Shown here: piece after piece, positions 23,499-31,306 of the stretch | Numbering within the stretch: the stretch's first letter is position 1 | Layout of the letters: each line of letters starts with the position of its first letter | Source: Methylobacterium sp. J-078 | Lineage (GTDB): Bacteria > Pseudomonadota > Alphaproteobacteria > Rhizobiales > Beijerinckiaceae | NCBI RefSeq assembly: GCF_022829285.1 | Contig: NZ_JAKSYI010000100.1 | Location: 10,001 to 42,764 of the forward strand | Reading direction: 5' to 3' | DNA length: 32,764 nucleotides | Made by a program: the position numbers and the translations under genes | The notes under the pieces: model-generated | Told to the model about the DNA's origin: nothing | The model's input: the letters and a program-made list of their open reading frames with translations, nothing else | The model's database searches: none

Positions 23499-23771
23499 AT
23501 GAAGCTCACAGGTCTCATCGTCGGCGGTTTCGCGACCCTGCTCATGGCGGGCGGGGCCCAGGCCCTGCCCATGCCGGCCGGCGGGATCGGCGTCGACGCC
23601 CCTATCGTCCAGATCCGCGGCGGGTGCGGGTTCGGCGCCCATCGCGGCCCGTTCGGGGGCTGTCGCCTGAACCGTGGGCCCCGGGGCGCCATCAGGCGGG
23701 CCATCACCGGCGCGCCGCGCGGTTGCCCGCCCGGTCTCTACCGCGGTCCGGGCGGTCGCTGCCGCCGCTGA
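23499..23771 (+). CDS. GCG_CRPN-like small secreted protein
   Basis: A 90-residue protein with a signal peptide (LIVGGFATLLMAGGAQALPM). The prefix GCGFGAHRGPFGGCRLNRGP matches GCG_CRPN with CRLN replacing CRPN. A second Cys pair follows in GCPPGLYRGPGGRCRR. There is no long aromatic repeat tail. ATG at 23499 follows GAAGGAATCAGG. Two hairpins follow the stop. Confidence 0.82.
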   Translation: MKLTGLIVGGFATLLMAGGAQALPMPAGGIGVDAPIVQIRGGCGFGAHRGPFGGCRLNRGPRGAIRRAITGAPRGCPPGLYRGPGGRCRR

Positions 23772-23782
23772 CGCCGAAGGTC

Positions 23783-23799
23783 CGGTCGGTTTCCGACCG
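23783..23799 (+). terminator. 7-bp stem with TTT loop
   Basis: CGGTCGG-TTT-CCGACCG starts 11 bp after the stop of the small secreted protein gene. Confidence 0.5.
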
Positions 23800-23819
23800 A
23801 ACGCCTCGACGCCCTCAGA

Positions 23820-23849
23820 CCCGCGCCCGGTCAACGTACCGGGCGCGGG
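23820..23849 (+). terminator. 12-bp GC-rich stem-loop terminator
   Basis: CCCGCGCCCGGT and ACCGGGCGCGGG pair perfectly across CAACGT. It is the stronger of two hairpins in the 23772-24065 gap, which has no gene. Confidence 0.65.
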
Positions 23850-24065
23850 CGTGACAGCTTCTGGGCCGGAACGGCCCACCACCATCGATCCCGTGGCGGA
23901 TCGACGGAATGCCACCCATCCCACGCTCGAAGTGGACGGACGGGGAATTGACCCGATCTCGCCGTTTCGCTCCACCCTGCGGTCTGGCGACAACCGACCG
24001 TTTCATCGGGTCCCGATCCAGCGCGTGGTGCCCCGCACGACCCGCACGGAGAAGGAGGATGCGAA

Positions 24066-24881
24066 ATGAGCGACGACGTCGAGATCGTCCATGTCGTCCA
24101 CGGCCGTAGCATCGCGGAAACGCTTCGCGATGCCCTGCGCTCGCAGGGATGCGAGGAGCGCGTCATCGGGCTTTCCGGTGATCTGAACTACGGCCCCATC
24201 GATCCGCCGGACCCAGACGTGCGCCAGGCATGGATCAGGACCGTCCTACGCTGTGATCCCGCCGATGACCGACGCGAGCCGGAGGCGCCTTGGACGGACG
24301 CCACGTCCGCTGCCGTCTACCCGGTCTTCTGGGTCTGCATGCGCAACGCCGGGGAGCAGGCAAGCTTCCTGGAGTTTGCATACCGCATGGCGGGGCGGCC
24401 ATTCGACGTCGTCGATGCCACCGGGCTCGATCATATCACGCTGGATGGGATCCGTTCGCCACGATCGCTCGGCTCGATGCGCAAGCAGGACATCGTCGCA
24501 TTCGATCTCAGGGCGAAACGACGGACGTTCTCCGGACCTGAGAGGGACGCGGCATCGGCGGGATGGTCGCGGTTGCGACGCGAGAACGCCCCGCTGCGCG
24601 TCGTCCGCGATGGGCGCTTGGTGTCGGCGCCCCTCACGCATTTCGATGCCGTCCTGGTGGGACAGGCCGAGGAAGAATGGGAGGTGGTCGCGAGACTGAT
24701 CGGTCGTGCGATCCGCCACCTGACCTTCGACGTGGACCCGCCGGACCAGGGCGTCGGTGACGTTGTCCTGTTCGGTCGCGTGCGCGCGCTCGGAGATATG
24801 GGCGCCCTTGAGGTCAGGGGAGCCGGGCCGGGGATGCGGGACCACGAGGTTCGCCGGCCTGCAGGTCATGGGCTTGCCTGA
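24066..24881 (+). CDS. DUF1835/DUF3658 domain protein
   Basis: A 271-residue soluble protein. The N-terminal DUF1835 part begins EIVHVVHGRSIAETLRDALR and contains GLSGDLNYGPIDPPD. The C-terminal DUF3658 part covers about 170-250 (LRVVRDGRLVSAPLTHFDAV, then EWEVVARLIGRAI). Roles of both domains are not established. ATG at 24066 has a near-perfect AAGGAGG eight bases upstream, implying strong translation. Residues after about 250 (GAGPGMRDHEVRRPAGHGLA) look less conserved. Confidence 0.82.
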   Translation: MSDDVEIVHVVHGRSIAETLRDALRSQGCEERVIGLSGDLNYGPIDPPDPDVRQAWIRTVLRCDPADDRREPEAPWTDATSAAVYPVFWVCMRNAGEQASFLEFAYRMAGRPFDVVDATGLDHITLDGIRSPRSLGSMRKQDIVAFDLRAKRRTFSGPERDAASAGWSRLRRENAPLRVVRDGRLVSAPLTHFDAVLVGQAEEEWEVVARLIGRAIRHLTFDVDPPDQGVGDVVLFGRVRALGDMGALEVRGAGPGMRDHEVRRPAGHGLA

Positions 24882-24911
24882 TCCCCTTCTGGGAGGTCCG
24901 CCGCATTGATC

Positions 24912-25144
24912 ATGGCCTTCTCCGACGCCGGGACCCGTACCCACACCGTCCAGGCGGCCCTCATGGTCGTCGAGGCAATCAGGGCGTCCGGGGCGCCGGT
25001 GTCCCATTTCCGCGTCGACACCCTGGGAGCGAACACGCCGTCCGTCGACGGCATCGCGCCGTCCACGCCCGCCGAAGCGATCCGCCTCATCCGCGACGCA
25101 CGCCTGCACGAGCGCGACGTCGTGCTCGACCTGTCGGTTGTCAC
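24912..25144 (+). pseudogene. Unrecognised ORF truncated at the repeat junction
   Basis: ATG 24912 (or TTG 24906, which has GGGAGG nine bases upstream) opens AFSDAGTRTHTVQAALMVVE, then GAPVSHFRVDTLGANTPSVD and AEAIRLIRDARLHERDVVLD. Composition is coding-like up to about 25140. There the 31.8-kb repeat begins and the frame becomes Arg/Ser-rich noise ending at 25238. I do not recognise the family. Most likely a gene cut by the recombination that placed the duplicated segment here. Confidence 0.45.
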
Positions 25145-25243
25145 CAGCCGGATGCGGTGCTCCGGTTCACCTACGAGGCCTTCCGATCCCCGGACGCGTG
25201 GTGGCGTAGCTTGCCGCCGGAGCAGGTCGAGGTCCTGAGCTGA
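25145..25243 (+). pseudogene. 3' remnant of a second polynucleotide-kinase-like gene
   Basis: In frame with its stop at 25241-25243 the DNA encodes QPDAVLRFTYEAFRSPDAWW then RSLPPEQVEVLS. It differs from the end of the intact kinase (31307-31849) at only four residues. There is no upstream kinase sequence; the preceding ORF is in another frame. Confidence 0.85.
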
Positions 25244-25344
25244 CGGACGGAGCGCGCGATCCGTCTTCCCGAGTGTTGCCGGCAGGGCATAACCCCTCGT
25301 GCATTGCACTTCGTCCGTTGACGGGCATGGGCGTCGGCATGGTA

Positions 25345-25537
25345 CCTCGGCCGTGACGGTTCCTCCCCGGAGGATCAAAAGGGAACGCGGTGAGGATGAG
25401 GTCCGAAAGGGCCTCCCCGAAGCCGCGGCTGCCCCCGCAACTGTAAGCGGCGAGCCCATCATCAGCACGTCACTGGGTCTTCGGGCCTGGGAAGACGATG
25501 AGAGGGCGGTGACCCGCGAGCCAGGAGACCTGCCGTC
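25345..25537 (+). promoter_or_regulatory. Cobalamin (AdoCbl-type) riboswitch upstream of btuB
   Basis: All conserved blocks are present in order. GGGAACGCGGTG is at 25381, GCCGCGGCTGCCCCCGCAAC then TGTAAGC at about 25425-25448, a CACTG block near 25470 and GGGAAGACG near 25490. The B12 box AGCCAGGAGACCTGCC is at 25519-25534. Cobalamin binding to such elements represses the downstream gene. Confidence 0.95.
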
Positions 25538-25624
25538 AGTCGTGGTCACACGCGAAACGCATCGGGCGGGGTGTCCTGATGGGTGTCGAGGCGTTCGGCT
25601 GTCCTCACGACAGGCAAGCGCCTA

Positions 25625-25666
25625 GGCCTCGTTCGCGGTGACGTGCCACAGACGTCGCCCGAGGCT
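25625..25666 (+). promoter_or_regulatory. Predicted SD-sequestering hairpin before btuB
   Basis: GGCCTCG (25625-25631) can pair with CGAGGCT (25660-25666), which contains the GAGG Shine-Dalgarno. Inside it GGTGACGT (25637-25644) pairs with ACGTCGCC (25652-25659). The same structure recurs at 32206-32247 with sequence changes, supporting translational control by the riboswitch. Confidence 0.65.
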
Positions 25667-25672
25667 TGTCCC

Positions 25673-27652
25673 GTGTCCTTCCCCTCCCGATCCGCGTGCC
25701 TGCGCACGCTCGCGCTCGCCTGCGCCTCCCTTCCCGTATCCGCCCTGGCGCAACAGGCCGCCGCACCCTTCGCCGATGTCCCGCGGGGGGCCGAGGCGGC
25801 CGTCACGCTCTCCGAGCTTTCCGTCTCCGCCACCGGCGTTCCGACCCCGGTCGACCAGGTGGGATCGAGCGTCACCGTGCTCACCGCCGCTACGCTGGAG
25901 GCCCAGCAGCGCCGCACCGTCCCGGATGCCCTCCAGCAGGTGCCGGGCCTCAACGTCGTGCAGACCGGCGGCCCGGGCGGTCAGACCTCGGTGTTCATTC
26001 GCGGCTCGAACTCGAACCACGTGAAGGTGCTCATCGACGGCATCGACGCGACCGACCCGTCGAACCCGAACGGCTCCTTCGACTTCGGGCAACTCCTGAC
26101 CGACGACCTCTCCCGCATCGAGGTGCTCAGGGGTCCCCAGAGCGGGCTCTACGGCAGCGACGCCATCGGAGGCGCGATCTCCTTCACGACGAAGCGTGGC
26201 GAGGGACCGGCCAGGGCCACCGCGCGGATCGAGGGCGGCTCGTTCGGTACCTTCAACCAAAGCGGCAGGATCAGCGGGTCGGAGAACGGCTTCGACTATT
26301 CGGTCTCGATCCAGCACTTCCGTGCGGCCGCGACGCCGGTGACGCCACCAAACCTCGTCCCGTTCGGCCGGGCGATCCATCCGAATTTTTACGACAACGA
26401 GACGGTCTCGGCGAAGTTCGGCTACCAGTTCACCGACACCCTCCGCATCAACTCGGTGACGCGATTCATCAATTCCCGCCTCCTGTTCACCGGCACCGAC
26501 TACAGCACCTTCCCGGCCTTCCCGGCGGCGTTCCGGAGTGCCGCCGACGTGCAGCAGGTCTTCACCCGCAACGAGGCCGAGTGGACGCCGTTCGCTGGGT
26601 TCCACAACCTCTTCGCGATCAACTACTCGAACCTGTTCAACAGACAGCAGGGCCCCCTCGACTTTCTTGCGACGCCGGACGCGACGACGGGCTTGGGCGA
26701 GCGCACGCGCTACGAGTACCGCGGCGACTACCAACTCTCGCCCGGCAACCTCGTCCTGTTCGGCGCTCAGCGTGACGACGAGAGCCTGTCGACTACCGAC
26801 CCGAGCCCGTTCGGGGCCGGCAACTTGCGGGCGAGGAACGGCAACACGGCCGGCTACGGGGAGGTGCAGCTGACGCCCTTCGAGCGGGCGTCGTTCGTCG
26901 CCAACATCCGCCACGACGAGAACGACGCCTTCGGGCCGGCCACCACCTTCCGCGTCGCCCCGAGCTACATCCTGCCCTTCACCGAGACCCGGATCAAAGG
27001 CAGCGTCGGCACCGGCTTCAAGGCGCCGACCCTGAGCCAGCTGTTCCAGAGCTTCCCGGCCTCGAACTTCTTCGCCAACCCGAACCTCAGGCCGGAGGAG
27101 AGCCTCGGCTACGACGCCGGCATCGAGCAGCCCCTGGGGGACCGCGTCCTCGTCGGCGCGACTTACTACGCCAACGACTTCAAGAACCTCATCACCTCGA
27201 ACGCGACCTTCACCTCGAACGAGAACGTCGGCCGGGCCGAATCGTACGGGGCGGAAGCCTTCGTCGCTGTCCGGTTCTCCGATACCCTTACGGGCCGGGT
27301 CGACTACACCAACACGGTGACCAAGAACGAGATCACCAACCAAGAGCTCCTGCGCCGGCCCCGCCACAAGGGCAGCGCGACGGCCTTCTGGACACCCCTC
27401 CCGGGTCTGACCGTCAGCGGGACCGTGATCGTGCTCGGCCACTTCGTCGACGGCAACCGCGACTTCTCGGTGGCGCGGCTCAAGAACCCGGGCTTTACCC
27501 TGGTCAACCTCGCGGTGAACTACGACGTCAGCGAGACGGTGAGCGTGTTTGGGCGGGTCGATAACCTGTTCGACCGCCACTACGAGAACCCCACCGGCTT
27601 CCTCGGGGCAGGCCTCGCCGTGTACGGCGGCGTCCGCCTGACCGCGTTTTGA
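25673..27652 (+). CDS. btuB: TonB-dependent vitamin B12 receptor
   Basis: A 659-residue outer-membrane receptor. Signal peptide at 1-27 (LRTLALACASLPVSALA); TonB-box-like segment LSELSVSATG near 45. The plug domain (about 58-165) includes VPDALQQVPGLNVVQTGGPG, then VKVLIDGIDATDP, RIEVLRGPQSGLYGSDAIGG and ISFTTKRG. The barrel ends in the usual C-terminal Phe (YGGVRLTAF). Length is close to BtuB. The GTG at 25673 is chosen because the second leader uses a GTG at the equivalent site, with GAGG eight bases upstream; a longer frame to 25583 is not conserved. Riboswitch control and the downstream btuFCD genes support cobalamin or cobinamide as substrate. Confidence 0.93.
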   Translation: MSFPSRSACLRTLALACASLPVSALAQQAAAPFADVPRGAEAAVTLSELSVSATGVPTPVDQVGSSVTVLTAATLEAQQRRTVPDALQQVPGLNVVQTGGPGGQTSVFIRGSNSNHVKVLIDGIDATDPSNPNGSFDFGQLLTDDLSRIEVLRGPQSGLYGSDAIGGAISFTTKRGEGPARATARIEGGSFGTFNQSGRISGSENGFDYSVSIQHFRAAATPVTPPNLVPFGRAIHPNFYDNETVSAKFGYQFTDTLRINSVTRFINSRLLFTGTDYSTFPAFPAAFRSAADVQQVFTRNEAEWTPFAGFHNLFAINYSNLFNRQQGPLDFLATPDATTGLGERTRYEYRGDYQLSPGNLVLFGAQRDDESLSTTDPSPFGAGNLRARNGNTAGYGEVQLTPFERASFVANIRHDENDAFGPATTFRVAPSYILPFTETRIKGSVGTGFKAPTLSQLFQSFPASNFFANPNLRPEESLGYDAGIEQPLGDRVLVGATYYANDFKNLITSNATFTSNENVGRAESYGAEAFVAVRFSDTLTGRVDYTNTVTKNEITNQELLRRPRHKGSATAFWTPLPGLTVSGTVIVLGHFVDGNRDFSVARLKNPGFTLVNLAVNYDVSETVSVFGRVDNLFDRHYENPTGFLGAGLAVYGGVRLTAF

Positions 27653-27660
27653 GACCGCCG

Positions 27661-28521
27661 ATGGCACGACGGTCCGGCTTCGCGGTCCTAACGATGATGC
27701 TGGCGGTCAGCCAAATCTGGTCGATTGCCGCTGGGATGGCCGCCCCGGCATCCGGGGGACCCCGGCACGTCGTCTCGATGAACCTCTGCGCTGACGAGCT
27801 CGTCCTTCGGCTTGCCGACCGCGATCAGGTCGCCGCCGTGACCTACCTCGCCCATGACCCACGCGGCTCGACCGTCGCGCGAGAGGCCATGGGCATCGCG
27901 GTCACACGCGGCCTGTCGGAGGAGATCGTCGCCCTCCGGCCCGACCTCGTCGTTGCCGGTGCCTTCACGACACGGACCACGGTGGGCCTGCTCAAGCGCG
28001 TCGGCTTCCCCCTTCTCGAACTCGGCGTACCCAACGACTTCGAGGGGGTGCGGGCCCAGATCCGGACCGTCGCCGCGGCCCTCGGGCACCCGGCGCGCGG
28101 CGAGGCGATGGTCGCGGACCTCGACGCGCGGCTGGCTCGGGTGATGCCGGCGGCCAAACCCTTGCGGGCCCTCGTGATGCGTCCGAACGCCTTCACAGTG
28201 GCACCCGGCAGCCTCGGCGACGCGGTGATCCGTGCCGCCGGCCTCGCCAACGTCGCCGCCGAACTCGGTCGCGACCGGTTCGGGCAGGTTCCGCTGGAAG
28301 CGGCGGCCTTGGCCGACGCCGACCTCATCATCCTCGACGAGGGGGAGCCTGGCGCGCAGTCGCTGGCCGATGCCCTGCTGCATCATCCCGTCCTCGACGC
28401 GCTACGCCGGCAGGGTCGCACCGTCTCGATCCCGAACCGGCTCTGGACCTGTCCAGGTCCGCAGGTCGCCGAGGTCGTGGCCTTGCTCGCTGCGGCTGCA
28501 CACCAACGGGCGGCACGATGA
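27661..28521 (+). CDS. btuF: Cobalamin ABC transporter substrate-binding protein
   Basis: A 286-residue periplasmic binding protein of the BtuF/TroA-like class. Signal peptide at 1-26; the family opening HVVSMNLCADELVLRLADRD follows. Next come VAAVTYLAHDP, the RGLSEEIVALRPDLVVAGAF block and the C-terminal LADALLHHPVLDALRRQGR and WTCPGPQVAEVVALL. Two starts are possible: ATG 27661, or TTG 27649 overlapping the btuB stop (TTGA). I use the ATG because it begins a proper signal peptide. It overlaps btuC by four bases. It delivers corrinoid to the BtuCD transporter. Confidence 0.9.
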   Translation: MARRSGFAVLTMMLAVSQIWSIAAGMAAPASGGPRHVVSMNLCADELVLRLADRDQVAAVTYLAHDPRGSTVAREAMGIAVTRGLSEEIVALRPDLVVAGAFTTRTTVGLLKRVGFPLLELGVPNDFEGVRAQIRTVAAALGHPARGEAMVADLDARLARVMPAAKPLRALVMRPNAFTVAPGSLGDAVIRAAGLANVAAELGRDRFGQVPLEAAALADADLIILDEGEPGAQSLADALLHHPVLDALRRQGRTVSIPNRLWTCPGPQVAEVVALLAAAAHQRAAR

Positions 28522-29552
28522 ACGCTCCCCTCCCGCCTCCCATGCGTGTCGACCGGGCGGTCGTCGGACCCCGCGCGGTCGTCTGGATACTCGGCCTGCT
28601 TGTGCTCGTCCTGACGGTCGCGTCTATCGCGGTCGGGTATGCCCCCTTCGACGTCCCGGCGGCGGCTGGCGACCTCATCGCCGGACGGACGACCCTCCCG
28701 GCGCTGGTGCTCTGGGAGCTGCGCCTACCTCGTGCCCTGCTCGGTGGCCTCGTCGGCTTCAGCCTCGGGCTGACCGGGGCGGCAATGCAGGGCTACCTGC
28801 GCAACCCGCTCGCCGATCCCGGCATCCTCGGCATCTCCTCGGCTGCGGCCCTCGGGGCTGTGGGAGTGTTCTACGGCGGGTTCGCGGCCTCCCTCAGCCT
28901 CGCCCTCCCGCTCGGCGGGATCGCCGGCGCCGCGGTGGCGGCGCTCGCCCTGAACCTCGTCGCCGCAAGGGGCGGCACCACCCTGGGATTGATCCTCGCC
29001 GGTGTCGCCCTGTCGAGCCTCGCCGGCGCCATGACGGCGCTGGCGCTCAACCTGTCGCCCAATCCCTACGCGGCCCTGGAGATCGTGTTCTGGCTGATGG
29101 GGTCGCTCGCGGACCGCAGCATGGACCATGTCTGGCTCTGCCTGCCGTTGATGGCATTGGGCTGGGCCCTGATGCTGTCCACGGCTCGCGCGCTCGATGC
29201 TCTGACGCTGGGCGAGGAGACGGCCGCGAGTCTCGGCTTCCATCTGGTATCGGTCCGCCTGCGCCTCGTGACCGGCGCAGCCCTAGCCGTGGGCAGCGGC
29301 GTCGCCGTGAGCGGCGCGATCGGCTTCGTCGGCCTCGTGGTGCCCCACCTCGTACGACCGATGGTCGGCGCGCGTCCCGGCGCCAGCCTGTGGCCGAGTG
29401 GCCTCGCCGGGGCCGCCCTGGTGCTTGCCGCGGACTTGGGCGTTCGTCTCCTGGCTACGCGCCCGGAACTCAAGCTCGGTGTGGTGACTGCGCTCGTTGG
29501 GGCACCGTTCCTGATCGTGCTCCTCCTGCGTGAGCGAGGGCGCGGCGCATGA
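28518..29552 (+). CDS. btuC: Cobalamin ABC transporter permease
   Basis: A 344-residue FecCD-family permease with about ten transmembrane helices. Family motifs are LWELRLPRALLGGLVGFSLG, then GAAMQGYLRNPLADPGILGI and SSAAALGAVGVFYGG. Further on come FWLMGSLADRSMDHVWLCLP and the cytoplasmic coupling region GFVGLVVPHLVRPMVG. ATG at 28518 overlaps the btuF stop by four bases, and its own stop overlaps btuD by four. Specificity for corrinoids rather than iron-siderophores rests on the btuB gene and riboswitch upstream. Confidence 0.93.
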   Translation: MNAPLPPPMRVDRAVVGPRAVVWILGLLVLVLTVASIAVGYAPFDVPAAAGDLIAGRTTLPALVLWELRLPRALLGGLVGFSLGLTGAAMQGYLRNPLADPGILGISSAAALGAVGVFYGGFAASLSLALPLGGIAGAAVAALALNLVAARGGTTLGLILAGVALSSLAGAMTALALNLSPNPYAALEIVFWLMGSLADRSMDHVWLCLPLMALGWALMLSTARALDALTLGEETAASLGFHLVSVRLRLVTGAALAVGSGVAVSGAIGFVGLVVPHLVRPMVGARPGASLWPSGLAGAALVLAADLGVRLLATRPELKLGVVTALVGAPFLIVLLLRERGRGA

Positions 29553-30367
29553 GCCTCGCGACCGCAGCCCTCGATGTCCGCCTCGGCGGGCGTGCCATCC
29601 TGTCGGAAATCTCTCTGTCCCTGGAACGCGGGACCCTCGTCGGTCTGGTCGGTCCGAACGGCGCTGGCAAGACCACCCTCCTGCGCACCCTCGCGGGCTT
29701 GGTCGCCCCGACCAAGGGCCGCGTAAATCTCGACGGCATGCCGCTCAAGGGCATCTCCCGCGACGCGCGCGCTAAGCGCATCGCGGTCCTTTTTCAGGGC
29801 GCGGGAGCCGGTTGGCCGATGCAGGTGCGTGACCTCGTCGCCCTCGGCAGGCTGCCGCATCGACGCTCGTTCGGTGGCCTCGATGGCACCGATCACGCCG
29901 CAATAAACCGAGCGATGGCACGGACCGACGTCGCGCGCTTCGCCGGGCGGACCGAACCGACCCTGTCCTCGGGCGAGCGGATGCGCGTGCTGCTAGCGCG
30001 GGCGCTCGCCGTCGAAGCGGAGTGGCTTTTGGCCGATGAACCGATCGCCGCCCTCGACCCGGCCCACCAGCTCGACGCCATGACGCTGTTGCAGAGCGTG
30101 GCCCTGGCCGGCACCGGCGTCGTCGCCGTCCTGCACGATCTGACCCTCGCCGCACGGTTCTGCGACCGGATCGTGGTCCTGGGTGCGGGACGCCTCGTCG
30201 CCGACGGACGCCCGGACGTCGCCCTTACGGATCGGCTGCTCGCCGACGCGTTCGGCGTCACGGCGTGCCGTGGGGCCGGACCGGACGGAACCGCCTATAT
30301 CCTGCCCTGGAACCGTTCAGGGCCACATCCGGAGGACATCGATGCAGCCTTCCCCCACCAGCCCTGA
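29549..30367 (+). CDS. btuD: Cobalamin ABC transporter ATP-binding protein
   Basis: A 272-residue ABC ATPase. Walker A is GLVGPNGAGKTTLLRTLAGL, the Q-loop is AVLFQGAGAGW, the signature is LSSGERMRVLLARALAVEAE, Walker B is WLLADEPIAALDPAHQ, and the H-loop is VVAVLHDLTLAARFCDR. The LSSGE signature is a variant of LSGGQ. The C-terminal 30 residues overlap the start of the next gene by 26 bp. It is the fourth gene of a btuB-F-C-D unit in which every junction overlaps or abuts. Confidence 0.93.
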   Translation: MSLATAALDVRLGGRAILSEISLSLERGTLVGLVGPNGAGKTTLLRTLAGLVAPTKGRVNLDGMPLKGISRDARAKRIAVLFQGAGAGWPMQVRDLVALGRLPHRRSFGGLDGTDHAAINRAMARTDVARFAGRTEPTLSSGERMRVLLARALAVEAEWLLADEPIAALDPAHQLDAMTLLQSVALAGTGVVAVLHDLTLAARFCDRIVVLGAGRLVADGRPDVALTDRLLADAFGVTACRGAGPDGTAYILPWNRSGPHPEDIDAAFPHQP

Positions 30368-31304
30368 TGCTGTCGTGGCCCTCCTGCGCGAGGCATTGGC
30401 CGATCCGGGCACGGCCTGGAGCCTCGGCAGCTTCGGCGCCATCGCCGAGTTCATGCGCGATCCGGACGAGCCTGTCCTGGCCCTCCCTGACGATCGCCTG
30501 GGACTTGCGACCGCGCGCGGGGCTATCGCCCTGACCCCGAGTTCCGACCTGAGGCCAATCGCCTACGAGACCGCGGTCGCCTCGGGCTGGAACCACGCGG
30601 TCGCGCTTTGCCTGCCGGAAGCGACATGCACGATGAACCGGAGGACCGTGGTGACGGAACTCGGGCCCGACCGGAACGCCGCCCGGGTCGAGGATCGCGA
30701 CGGCATCCTGTTCGACCTGGGCCTCGGCCTGCTCGCCGTGGATGCCTGTGTGCGGGTGCGCGATCCGGAGGCCGTCGAGCGGCTGCGGGCCGGCGTCGGC
30801 ATGCCGTTGTTCGACCACGCCAACCCCATCGGGCCGCACCTCGTCGCCATGAGCCCGCACCGGGTGTTCCTGGCGCGGGTCGGACGCGTCGAGGTCTATG
30901 CCCCGATCCCTGGGTCCGGCGGCACCAGCCCCGAGGGTCCGCACACGCACGTACTGCCCAAGCTCCTGCGCAGCGGTCGGACCCATGCCGCCACGACCCC
31001 GATCCCGGTGGGCTGGGTCCCCTGCGCCGGCCTGCACCCGGCGCACCCCTACAAGGACATGATGGGCGAACGCATCGCCTTCGACGCCGGACGCTACGAA
31101 GCGTTCCAGGAGATGCTCGACCACTGGGGTGATCCGGAACTCGTGGCGATCAAGCACGGCGGGCCCGAGGCGCCCGGCCGCACGGTGTCGACCCGCCACG
31201 CCCAGGGCGCACGCCGGGTCGCCGAGGCCCAGGCACGTTACCTGCGGGGCGAGATCATCGAGGCCACGGCAGGCGACGACGAGGATGCAGAGGCGGCGGC
31301 CTGA
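30342..31304 (+). CDS. Unrecognised 320-aa protein in the B12 uptake operon
   Basis: No family that I can name. ATG at 30342 has GGAGG five bases upstream and lies inside the 3' end of btuD, so it is translationally coupled. There is no signal peptide or membrane segment, so it is cytoplasmic. It has three visible parts: an N-terminal helical/alpha-beta region (SPDAVVALLREALADPGTAW), a central section (DRDGILFDLGLGLLAVDACV) and a His-rich stretch at about 205-245. That stretch reads SPEGPHTHVLPKLLRSGRTH, then AGLHPAHPYKDM. Clustered histidines and one cysteine (VPCAGLHP) could bind a metal or corrin. The C-terminus is acidic (ATAGDDEDAEAAA). The kinase gene starts 2 bp after its stop. A role in corrinoid handling is suggested only by operon context. 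Confidence 0.8.
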   Translation: MQPSPTSPDAVVALLREALADPGTAWSLGSFGAIAEFMRDPDEPVLALPDDRLGLATARGAIALTPSSDLRPIAYETAVASGWNHAVALCLPEATCTMNRRTVVTELGPDRNAARVEDRDGILFDLGLGLLAVDACVRVRDPEAVERLRAGVGMPLFDHANPIGPHLVAMSPHRVFLARVGRVEVYAPIPGSGGTSPEGPHTHVLPKLLRSGRTHAATTPIPVGWVPCAGLHPAHPYKDMMGERIAFDAGRYEAFQEMLDHWGDPELVAIKHGGPEAPGRTVSTRHAQGARRVAEAQARYLRGEIIEATAGDDEDAEAAA

Positions 31305-31306
31305 CC

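Larger units (their letters stand above)
25145..25672 (+). repeat. Left copy of ~0.5-kb direct repeat (kinase tail plus riboswitch leader)
   Basis: Matches 31751-32254 in the same orientation, offset 6,606 bp at the kinase stop codon. It contains the last 32 codons and stop of the kinase gene (91 of 99 bases and 28 of 32 residues identical), the spacer, the cobalamin riboswitch and the leader up to the GTG start. A 47-base run spanning the B12 box is identical. Differences and small indels concentrate in variable riboswitch arms. Confidence 0.92.

Noticed and set aside
24246..25109. 287-aa minus-strand frame opposite the DUF1835 gene
   Set aside because: Antisense of a well-supported gene and of the truncated ORF; no domain or start signal.
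25622..27667. 681-aa open frame on the minus strand across btuB
   Set aside because: It is a GC-rich antisense shadow: its translation is Arg/Glu/Val low-complexity with no domains, while the plus strand encodes a complete TonB receptor.
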